A DNA stretch of 38,041 nucleotides from the NCBI GenBank assembly GCA_947164865.1, contig CAMUYA010000030.1:1-38041 (forward strand). The letters run 5' to 3'. Numbering within the stretch: position 1 is the stretch's first letter; each line of letters begins with the position of its first letter. A model generated the notes under the pieces. That model was not told where the DNA came from and did no database searches. It saw only the letters and a list, made by a program, of their open reading frames with translations. Origin of the DNA: an uncultured Lachnospiraceae bacterium (GTDB lineage: Bacteria > Bacillota > Clostridia > Lachnospirales > Lachnospiraceae). Below are positions 27,770-35,420 of this stretch, one piece after another. The translations under genes were made by a program, and so were the position numbers.

Positions 27770-29890
27770 TTAATTTTTCGGACTTTTCTTTTTTCCTCCG
27801 GAATAAAACTGACTTGTATACCTGACACAAGCAATTATATCGTTCTGATTATTCATGGATTTCACGGCGTTTGTCCACTTTGTCACATAGTCCGAAAGCT
27901 TCTTCATATACTCATCCGGCTCGATCTCCTTTTCGGCCACTCCTGTCAGTCCTTTTTCCCAGCTTGCCGTAAGGGATGGATTAAGCAGTGACCTGATCGA
28001 ATGATCCACCGTATCGTATATGGCTTCGCCCAGTAAAGTAGGTGTAAGTATCTGTGTCTTTTTGTTAAGAGCGATATATTCGTTTGTCAGAAGCTTTTTG
28101 AGGATCTCGGCTCTGGTGGCACTCGTCCCGATACCGCTTCCTTTTATCTGGCTTCTCAGCTCGTCATCTTCTATGAACTGGCCGGCATTTTCCATCGTAA
28201 GTATGATGCTTCCGGAATTGTATCTTTTCGGCGGGGAAGTCTCTCCTTCCTTTAGCTCATAGCCTTCCACTTTTACTTCACTGCCCGGCTTCGCTTTTTT
28301 GAGTTCCTCCAGAAGGCCGGCATCATCTGTCTCTATCTCTTCCGACTCCGAAGCATTCTCCTTTTCATCCTTGGCTTCGCTGTCTTCCTTATCGTTTCCG
28401 GACTTTTTGTCCTTATCCCCGGCATTCTCTTCAATGCTCTTTTTAAAGGAATAATCCATCACTTTAAGGTACCCTTCATCTTCCAGCACCTTAAAGTTTG
28501 CAAAGAACTTTTCTCCCGCGATCTTTGTAACCACTGCGTATTTGCGGTACAATGCAGGCGGATAGAATACTGCAAGGAAACGTCTTACGATCATCTCATA
28601 TGCTTTTGCGGATGTCGGATTCAGCGACGTAAGTGCGCCAAGTCCCTGACCGGTGGGAATGATTGCATAGTGATCCGTTATCTGTTTATCATTTACATAT
28701 CTCGTCTTTTCAAGACCTTTGTACTGTTCTTTCTCAAGTATCTCCGTGGCTATCGGCGCACATATTCCATAACCTTTGAGCCCGCTCAGATTCTTGGTTA
28801 TCTCTTTGGCTACAGCAGTGGAAAGTACTCTCGCATCTGTTCTGGGATATGTAGTAAGCTTCTTTTCGTAAAGCTCCTGAGCAATTGCCAGAGTCTGGTC
28901 GGGACTTATCTTGAAGTACTTTGAGCAGTCGTTTTGCAGTTCGGCCAGGTTATATAAAAGAGGTGCATTCTTGGTTTCCTTTTTATTTGATGATGAATCA
29001 ATAACGCAAGGGCGCATTTCTTCCATGCCTGTTTCAGGATTAATGCATGGTTTTGAAAGCGCATTTATAAGCCCCTGAGCATCCTCTTTTGTCTTAAACC
29101 CATTCTCTTTATAAAGCTTGGGAGACTCATAGAAATGAGAACCTTCCACCGCTCGCCATTCACCTGTAAATGTGTGTCCGCCCAATGAGAAATTACCTAT
29201 AACTCGGTAAAACGGTGTCTTAGTGAATGATCTTATCTCTCGTTCTCTTTGAACAATGATACCAAGCACACAGGTCATGACACGGCCAACAGCTATAACG
29301 CTTTTGTCGCGTCCAAGGAATTCTTTGATCTTGTATCCGTATTTAAGGGATAGAGCACGCGTGAAATTGATGCCCATCAGATAGTCTTCTTTTGCGCGCA
29401 GATATGCCGCAGCAGAAAGTGCGTCATATTCAGACCAGTCTTTAGCTTCGCGTATACCCCTCAAGATCTCTTCTTCCGTCTGAGAGTCTATCCATACCCG
29501 GCGTCTTTCCTTATTGCCGACGCCTGCCATTTTATCGACCAGTCTGTAGATATATTCTCCTTCGCGTCCCGAGTCGGTGCAGATATAGATACGCTCCACA
29601 TCTTCCCTGTTAAGCAAACCCTTTACTATCTTAAACTGCTTGGAAGCGGAAGGAATGACTTCATACTTAAACTCTTTCGGAATAAAAGGTATGGATGAAA
29701 GCGCCCATCTTTTCAGGGTTTCATCATAAACCTCAGGATAACTCATCGTCACAAGGTGACCAACACACCATGTGACGACGCTGTTTTCGCTCTCCAGATA
29801 ACCGTCGGAGCTTCTCATATTTTCTTTTAAAGCATTTGCGAATTCCCTTGCTACGCTCGGTTTCTCCGCAATATATAGATTCTTACCCAT
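27770..29890 (-). CDS. topB: Type IA DNA topoisomerase III
   Basis: A 706-residue protein. The N-terminal TOPRIM domain (LYIAEKPSVAREFA, CTDSGREGEYI) and the active-site loop TTYPRTDAR with Tyr348 identify TopB. An unusual acidic/lysine insert (about 487-524) separates two core domains. There is no obvious C-terminal zinc-finger region beyond residue 690. The enzyme passes single strands and decatenates replication products. It is 7 nt downstream of the GGDEF-EAL gene. The SD is weak (GAG). Confidence 0.93.
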   Translation of the reverse strand: MGKNLYIAEKPSVAREFANALKENMRSSDGYLESENSVVTWCVGHLVTMSYPEVYDETLKRWALSSIPFIPKEFKYEVIPSASKQFKIVKGLLNREDVERIYICTDSGREGEYIYRLVDKMAGVGNKERRRVWIDSQTEEEILRGIREAKDWSEYDALSAAAYLRAKEDYLMGINFTRALSLKYGYKIKEFLGRDKSVIAVGRVMTCVLGIIVQREREIRSFTKTPFYRVIGNFSLGGHTFTGEWRAVEGSHFYESPKLYKENGFKTKEDAQGLINALSKPCINPETGMEEMRPCVIDSSSNKKETKNAPLLYNLAELQNDCSKYFKISPDQTLAIAQELYEKKLTTYPRTDARVLSTAVAKEITKNLSGLKGYGICAPIATEILEKEQYKGLEKTRYVNDKQITDHYAIIPTGQGLGALTSLNPTSAKAYEMIVRRFLAVFYPPALYRKYAVVTKIAGEKFFANFKVLEDEGYLKVMDYSFKKSIEENAGDKDKKSGNDKEDSEAKDEKENASESEEIETDDAGLLEELKKAKPGSEVKVEGYELKEGETSPPKRYNSGSIILTMENAGQFIEDDELRSQIKGSGIGTSATRAEILKKLLTNEYIALNKKTQILTPTLLGEAIYDTVDHSIRSLLNPSLTASWEKGLTGVAEKEIEPDEYMKKLSDYVTKWTNAVKSMNNQNDIIACVRYTSQFYSGGKKKSPKN

Positions 29891-29897
29891 CTAAAAC

Positions 29898-31622
29898 TCA
29901 AACTTCGGTTTTACTGTCAAGTATTTTCTCGATCTCAATCGCAGGAAGAGGTTTTCCCATATAGAATCCCTGTATAACATCACAACCTATATCATTCAGA
30001 TAGTTGTACTGCTGTTCGCTCTCAACTCCCTCCGCGATCGATTCAAAGCCCATATTACTGGACATATTGAGAATGGATTCAATTATGATATGAGTCGAGT
30101 CGTCTGAAAGTGCCGAATCCACAAAACTCTTATCTATCTTTAGAGTGTCAATTGGCATCTTCATCAGATATGAAAGAGACGAATATCCTGTTCCGAAATC
30201 ATCCAGGGATATCTTGATCCCTCTTTTCCTGAGCTTGATCAGTTTATCGGTAACTATTTCAAAATCTTCGATAAGCACGCTCTCTGTTATCTCAAGCTCT
30301 ATGTTTTGAGGATCCACTTTATACTTATCGATCACCTCGATAACACTGTCGACAAAATCGTCTCTCTTGTACTGAACCGCAGAGATATTAACAGACATTG
30401 TAAAGTCTATTTCGTATTTCTTCTCCCACTCGGCCAGCTGCCTGATCGCATTATCGAGCACGAAATTACCGATAGGAATGATCGAACCGTTCTTTTCGGC
30501 AATGGGAATGAATACAGAAGGAGCTATAAATCCCTTTTCCTCATCGCGCCATCTAACAAGAGCCTCCATTCCGCGGAGTTTCTTTGTACCGGAATGGAAC
30601 TGCGGCTGGAAATAAACCTCAAAATTGTTGTTGAGCACAGCAGAATTAAGCTTATTCTCCATATCCACATTATGGAGAAATTCATCCAGCATCCTGGCAT
30701 CAAAGTAGATGATCTGATTATTGCCCATAGTCTTGCTCTTAAACATGGCAATATCGGCACAGTTTATAAGATCAAGAGCTGATTCTGCATGATCGGGAAA
30801 TTCCGCTATCGAAAAGCTGACGCAAACGGAAACTTCATGTCCGGAGCTCATTTTAAAAGGCTTTTCAAGTCTCTTTCTTATCTTCTCGATAAAACTTTCA
30901 ACCGAATACTCACCATAAGGATTATATATCCCAAGGCAATAAATATCGTTTGACAGATGCGATGCTATAACTCTGTCGCACTGGAATTCCTTGAGGTAAC
31001 CTCCAAACTGCTGAAGGAACTCATCCCCGATGATCATTCCCAGACCATCATTGACCTTTTTAAAATCATTGATATCGATTGTCAGTATTGCAACTTTTTC
31101 GTCTTTTTCCTTGGCACGGTCGATATATCCGTCAAGGAGAGTTATGAAATAATTACGATTATATATTCCGGTAAGTGAATCATAATAAGCCATGTAAAGA
31201 AGCTCTTCACTTCTGGACATATCCCTTGTTATATCGATAACCTTGATCACCTTATCGGTAAGAACATCGCCATCATAAATCTTTGAACAAATGATCCTGA
31301 ACCACTTTTCTCCGTGAGAATCGAGTACATCGATTCCCTCCTCATTACGGCTGAACACTTCCGAAAAGAAAACCTCTTTGATGCGGCTTATCCTGCTTGC
31401 ATCAAAGAATTCAAAAAACCTGTCAAGATCCTTCGGTCCTTTTATGTCAAAACCAAAGAATCTGTTAAAGGCGCCCATTGAATAATACTTATCCTTTTCA
31501 ACCGAATAATAAATAAACGAAAGCGATGCCCTCTCTACGATGAGCTTATACATCCTTTCGCTTTCGCCTATTTTATTGTTCACAGCCTTTAGCATATCAA
31601 GCTGGTACTGAAGATCATCCAT
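29898..31622 (-). CDS. GGDEF-EAL protein: degenerate cyclase, apparently intact phosphodiesterase
   Basis: About 574 residues (start ATG 31622; in-frame TTG at 31625 is possible, with GAGG nearer to it). Residue numbers here count from the TTG. A PAS-like N-terminus (about 20-125) is followed by a GGDEF domain (about 140-310) and an EAL domain (about 325-570). FKKVND is kept in the GGDEF domain, but the GGDEF loop reads SNDIY (225-229), so cyclase activity is unlikely. The EAL motifs look intact: EAL (354-356), NISAVQ, LEITES, DDFGTG (475-480), KIDKSF, EGVE and QGF. It probably degrades c-di-GMP, with the GGDEF part as regulator. It has no membrane helix. It is co-directional with asd and topB. 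Confidence 0.9.
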   Translation of the reverse strand: MDDLQYQLDMLKAVNNKIGESERMYKLIVERASLSFIYYSVEKDKYYSMGAFNRFFGFDIKGPKDLDRFFEFFDASRISRIKEVFFSEVFSRNEEGIDVLDSHGEKWFRIICSKIYDGDVLTDKVIKVIDITRDMSRSEELLYMAYYDSLTGIYNRNYFITLLDGYIDRAKEKDEKVAILTIDINDFKKVNDGLGMIIGDEFLQQFGGYLKEFQCDRVIASHLSNDIYCLGIYNPYGEYSVESFIEKIRKRLEKPFKMSSGHEVSVCVSFSIAEFPDHAESALDLINCADIAMFKSKTMGNNQIIYFDARMLDEFLHNVDMENKLNSAVLNNNFEVYFQPQFHSGTKKLRGMEALVRWRDEEKGFIAPSVFIPIAEKNGSIIPIGNFVLDNAIRQLAEWEKKYEIDFTMSVNISAVQYKRDDFVDSVIEVIDKYKVDPQNIELEITESVLIEDFEIVTDKLIKLRKRGIKISLDDFGTGYSSLSYLMKMPIDTLKIDKSFVDSALSDDSTHIIIESILNMSSNMGFESIAEGVESEQQYNYLNDIGCDVIQGFYMGKPLPAIEIEKILDSKTEV

Positions 31623-31658
31623 CAAACAAAAAACCTCATCAAGCGTATTGGTGAATAA

Positions 31659-32747
31659 TCAGTTCTTGGCACTGATATATCCCTGAGCCTTTAACAGCTC
31701 AGCGCAGAGCACAGCTCCACCTGCCGCGCCCCTTACGGTATTATGTGAAAGTCCGACAAACTTCCAGTCATAAATGGTATCCTCGCGAAGTCTTCCCACG
31801 CTGATCCCCATTCCGTTCTCATAGTCAACATCAAGAGCCACCTGAGGTCTGTTATCCTCCTCCATGTAGCGGATAAACTGCTTGGGAGCGCTTGGAAGCT
31901 GAAGCCTCTGAGGCTCACCGGAGAAAGAAACAAGCTTTTCGATAAGCTGCTCCTTGGTGGGCTTCTTGTTAAACTTTACAAATACCGAAGCGGTATGTCC
32001 GTTAAGAACGGGCACACGGATACACTGGCTTGTGATCTTAGGTCCCTCAGCGGGAACGATCACGCCGTTTTCTATCTTACCCCATATTCTGAGGGGCTCT
32101 TTCTCACTCTTTTCTTCCTCACCGCCGATGTAGGGGATAATATTTCCTTCCATCTCGGGCCAGTCCTTAAATGTCTTTCCTGCGCCGGAAATAGCCTGAT
32201 AAGTGGATACCACAACCTCGTAAGGTTCATATTCCTTCCATGCGGTAAGAACGGGAGCATAGCTCTGTATAGAGCAGTTAGGCTTAACCGCAACAAAACC
32301 TCTTGTGGTTCCGAGACGCTTTTTCTGGAATTCGATAACCTGCATATGCTCGGGATTGATCTCGGGAACGACCATGGGAACATCCGGAGTCCAGCGGTGA
32401 GCACTGTTGTTTGAGACAACGGGAGTCTCGGTCTTTGCGTACTCTTCCTCTATTGCCTTTATCTCTTCCTTGGTCATGTCAACTGCGCTGAATACAAAAT
32501 CAACCTCGGAAGCAACTTCCTTAACCTGCGTAACGTCCTTAACAATAAGCTTCTTTACGCCTTCAGGCATGGGAGTGGTCATCTTCCATCTTCCGCCCAC
32601 TGCCTCTTCATAAGTCTTTCCTGCGGATCTGGGGCTGGCTGCTACGCTTACCACCTCAAACCAGGGATGATTCTCAAGCAGAGAAATGAATCTCTGACCT
32701 ACCATACCCGTTGCACCAAGTATACCGACCTTTAACTTTTCACTCAT
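31659..32747 (-). CDS. asd: Aspartate-semialdehyde dehydrogenase
   Basis: A 362-residue protein of the archaeal/fungal-like ASADH group. NADP-binding GATGMVGQRF, then SNNSAHRW, catalytic Cys in KPNCSIQSY, and the late RGAAGG motif. It makes aspartate semialdehyde for lysine, threonine and methionine, and supplies DAP for peptidoglycan. GGAGG precedes the ATG. It sits downstream of argH and 36 nt upstream of the GGDEF-EAL gene. Confidence 0.95.
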   Translation of the reverse strand: MSEKLKVGILGATGMVGQRFISLLENHPWFEVVSVAASPRSAGKTYEEAVGGRWKMTTPMPEGVKKLIVKDVTQVKEVASEVDFVFSAVDMTKEEIKAIEEEYAKTETPVVSNNSAHRWTPDVPMVVPEINPEHMQVIEFQKKRLGTTRGFVAVKPNCSIQSYAPVLTAWKEYEPYEVVVSTYQAISGAGKTFKDWPEMEGNIIPYIGGEEEKSEKEPLRIWGKIENGVIVPAEGPKITSQCIRVPVLNGHTASVFVKFNKKPTKEQLIEKLVSFSGEPQRLQLPSAPKQFIRYMEEDNRPQVALDVDYENGMGISVGRLREDTIYDWKFVGLSHNTVRGAAGGAVLCAELLKAQGYISAKN

Positions 32748-32820
32748 AATCTTTCCTCCAATCAGTTTATCTAGACTTGCTATCGCTTTGCGGCTAAGCT
32801 AAAAACACAATTTAAAATGT

Positions 32821-34197
32821 TTAAGCATTAAGGTAATTCTCCGCTTCTTCTATGGCCTTTTTCATGACCTCACTGCCGGGAGCTCCTTTGGTAAGTCTCT
32901 TTTCGACACAGGTCTTAAGGCTAACTGCCTCATATAGATCATTATCGAACACCAGGCTGATTTTTTTTAGCTCATCAAGGCTCATTTCTTCAATGGATTT
33001 GTTCTTGTCTATGCATGCAAGAACCAGCTCTCCTACGATCCTGTGGGCATCTCTGAATGCAACACCTTTTCCTACCAGGTAATCGGCCGCATCGGTGGCA
33101 TTTGTAAAGCCCTTCATAGCACTTTCTGCCATCCTGTCTTTACGGAACTTCATGGTCTGTATCATTCCGGTAAACAGATGAATGCAGCTATCGCAGTTAT
33201 CCATTGCATCAAAAGCGATCTCTTTATCTTCCTGCATATCTTTATTATATGCAAGCGGAAGGCCTTTCATTGTCGTAAGGAGCGACATAAGCGCTCCGTA
33301 GACCCTCCCTGTCTTTCCTCTTACAAGCTCCGCTATATCCGGATTCTTTTTCTGAGGCATTATACTGCTTCCGGTTGAGAATGCATCATCGATCTCAACA
33401 AAGCCGTATTCATTTGTATTCCAGATGATGATCTCCTCACTGAATCTTGAAAGATGCATCATAATGGTCGAAAGAGTAAACAAGTATTCCAGCAGATAAT
33501 CTCTGTCAGCGACAGAATCAATACTGTTTCTTGTAGGTCTGTCAAATCCAAGCTCTTTTGCGGTAAAATCCCTGTCAAGGGGATAAGTGGTCCCGGCAAG
33601 AGCACCGGCTCCCAAAGGGCATTCATTCATACGCTTAAGCAGATCGGCAAGCCTTCCTCTGTCTCTGCGGAACATTTCAAAATAAGCTCCGTAATGATGG
33701 GCAAGAGTAATGGGCTGTGCTTTCTGAAGATGAGTAAAACCGGGCATATATGTCTCGGTATTCTCTTTCATGGTATTAAGAATGCTTTCAAGAAGAGTCT
33801 TTAAAAGCCTGTCTGTTCCCTCAGCCCTCTCTCTGGTATAAAGTCTCATATCAAGGGCAACCTGATCATTTCTGCTACGGCCGGTGTGAAGTCTTTTACC
33901 CGGCTCTCCGATCCTGTCGGTAAGAACAGCTTCCACAAAGCTGTGTACATCTTCATACTCTGTGGTGATCTCAATCCTGCCGACTTTAAGATCTTTAACT
34001 ATGCTGTCTAAACCGGATAAAATGGCATCCCTGTCCTCTTCGGTAAGGATTCCCTGCTTTGCCAGCATTTTGACATGCGCACGGCTTCCTGCGATATCTA
34101 CATCTATAAGCCTTTTGTCAAAGCTGATGGAAGCATTGAAATCGTATACTTCCTGATCCGTATTATCTTTGAATCTTCCGCCCCAGAGTTGAGCCAT
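32821..34197 (-). CDS. argH: Argininosuccinate lyase
   Basis: A 458-residue protein of standard length. Signature GSSIMPQKKNPD, plus HTGRSRNDQVA and GFTHLQKAQP. It cleaves argininosuccinate to arginine and fumarate. Other arg genes are not in the window. AGAGGA precedes the ATG. It follows tRNA-Thr on the same strand, with an inverted repeat between them, and is followed by asd after 73 nt. Confidence 0.97.
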   Translation of the reverse strand: MAQLWGGRFKDNTDQEVYDFNASISFDKRLIDVDIAGSRAHVKMLAKQGILTEEDRDAILSGLDSIVKDLKVGRIEITTEYEDVHSFVEAVLTDRIGEPGKRLHTGRSRNDQVALDMRLYTRERAEGTDRLLKTLLESILNTMKENTETYMPGFTHLQKAQPITLAHHYGAYFEMFRRDRGRLADLLKRMNECPLGAGALAGTTYPLDRDFTAKELGFDRPTRNSIDSVADRDYLLEYLFTLSTIMMHLSRFSEEIIIWNTNEYGFVEIDDAFSTGSSIMPQKKNPDIAELVRGKTGRVYGALMSLLTTMKGLPLAYNKDMQEDKEIAFDAMDNCDSCIHLFTGMIQTMKFRKDRMAESAMKGFTNATDAADYLVGKGVAFRDAHRIVGELVLACIDKNKSIEEMSLDELKKISLVFDNDLYEAVSLKTCVEKRLTKGAPGSEVMKKAIEEAENYLNA

Positions 34198-34240
34198 ACT
34201 TTATTCCTCTGCTGTGTTAAACTATTTCATTCTTGCAATA

Positions 34241-34287
34241 AATGCGAGAGACACTTGATATGAATAATTCACAATGGCTCTCGCATT
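34241..34287 (-). repeat. Inverted repeat between tRNA-Thr and argH
   Basis: AATGCGAGAG (34241-34250) and CTCTCGCATT (34278-34287) pair over 10 bp with a 27-nt interior that itself holds TGAATaATTCA. The minus-strand 3' flank has no U-run, so this is not a convincing terminator. It could be a processing or attenuation structure. Confidence 0.55.
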
Positions 34288-34298
34288 ATGTGTTTTAC

Positions 34299-34371
34299 AG
34301 CTGAAAAAGGGACTCGAACCCTCGACCCCTTCATTACGAGTGAAGTGCTCTACCAACTGAGCTATTTCAGC
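34299..34371 (-). tRNA. tRNA-Thr (anticodon CGT)
   Basis: A 73-nt cloverleaf. Acceptor GCTGAAA pairs with TTTCAGC. D-arm has AGCTCAGTTGGTAGAGC. The anticodon stem CTTCA/TGAAG encloses CTCGTAA, giving anticodon CGT (ACG codon). T-arm has GGTTCGAGTCC. The CCA end is not encoded (TGTAAA follows). Confidence 0.97.
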
Positions 34372-34397
34372 AGGGTGGTTTATCCACAACTCAAACT

Positions 34398-34426
34398 ATT
34401 ATACAGATTATACCGGCAAATTGCAA
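34398..34426 (-). promoter_or_regulatory. Near-consensus promoter of tRNA-Thr
   Basis: Reading minus: TTGCAA (34421-34426), exactly 17 bp, then TATAAT (34398-34403), 26 nt before the tRNA 5' end. Confidence 0.85.
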
Positions 34427-34466
34427 GCATTTTACTTACTGTATTTAAATTCTACCGATCAATACA

Positions 34467-35405
34467 TCAATCACGCATATGCACATCGATCTGGGGATAT
34501 GGGATATTGATGTCTGCAGCAGCGAGCCGCTTTCTGGTATTCTCGGTAAGCCTGTACTTTGCATCCCAGTACTCCGAAGTCTTTACCCAGAATCTTACTA
34601 TCAGATCTATCCCGCTCTCCGCAAGCTTGTTGACTACTGTGCGGTGTTCTTTATCCTTAAGCACGGAAGTATCTTCCTCCAGCATCAGGTTTAAGGTATC
34701 TTTGGCTTTATCTATGTCAGCATCATAGGATATGCTTACAGGGATATCTATCCTTCTTTCGCTCTCTTTTGTTACATTGGTAATAACATTATTGGCAAGA
34801 TTACCGTTTGGAAGGATGATTATCTGATTGTCAAAAGTGCGAAGTCTTGTATGGAAGATCTTTATCTCAATTACGGTTCCTTCCTTTCCTGAGCCTGCAT
34901 CGGCAATATAATCGCCAACAGTAAAGGGCTTAAGAAGGAGTATAAGTATTCCGCCCACCAGATTCGATAGGCTTCCCTGCACCGCCAAACTTATAGCCAC
35001 TCCGGCCGAACCGATAATGGCTACTATACTTGCCGCATCAATACCGCATTCCCATGCGATAAGCAAAATCAGAACAACAAAAAGGATTACATTTACAAGT
35101 GAATCTATAAACTGCGTGGCACCAAGGTCTGCTTTTGCCCGAGTCATACCTTTCCGAATGCCTTTTCTTACCAGTTTGATAAGCTGTATCCCAACAAATA
35201 AAAGAAGTGCGGCTATTACGATCCTGACGCCCATATTCAGCGCCTTAGGCATTAAGCCTTCAAAATAACTCTTTAAAAAGTTGGCCTTGAAGTACTGCGG
35301 AACATCGGTAATGCTTATAGCCTGAGAAACCGTCTCCGTAGCCTCTGCTTCATTTGCCGCAATAACAGTCGCTGCCGTTGTATTATCATCTGCAGTAAAA
35401 AACAT
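34467..35405 (-). CDS. MscS family mechanosensitive channel
   Basis: A 312-residue protein. An unusual N-terminal acidic/Ala/Thr stretch (1-40) comes before three membrane helices (about 58-75, 103-122 and 125-150). The pore helix and beta-domain carry GSAGVAISLAVQGSLSNLVGGI and LKPFTVGDYIADAG, typical of MscS, then LPNGNLANNVITN. It opens under osmotic downshock to release solutes. It begins 15 nt after the GlgB-like gene with GAGGA as SD, so the two are probably co-transcribed. Confidence 0.94.
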   Translation of the reverse strand: MFFTADDNTTAATVIAANEAEATETVSQAISITDVPQYFKANFLKSYFEGLMPKALNMGVRIVIAALLLFVGIQLIKLVRKGIRKGMTRAKADLGATQFIDSLVNVILFVVLILLIAWECGIDAASIVAIIGSAGVAISLAVQGSLSNLVGGILILLLKPFTVGDYIADAGSGKEGTVIEIKIFHTRLRTFDNQIIILPNGNLANNVITNVTKESERRIDIPVSISYDADIDKAKDTLNLMLEEDTSVLKDKEHRTVVNKLAESGIDLIVRFWVKTSEYWDAKYRLTENTRKRLAAADINIPYPQIDVHMRD

Positions 35406-35420
35406 TTAAAAATCCTCGAC

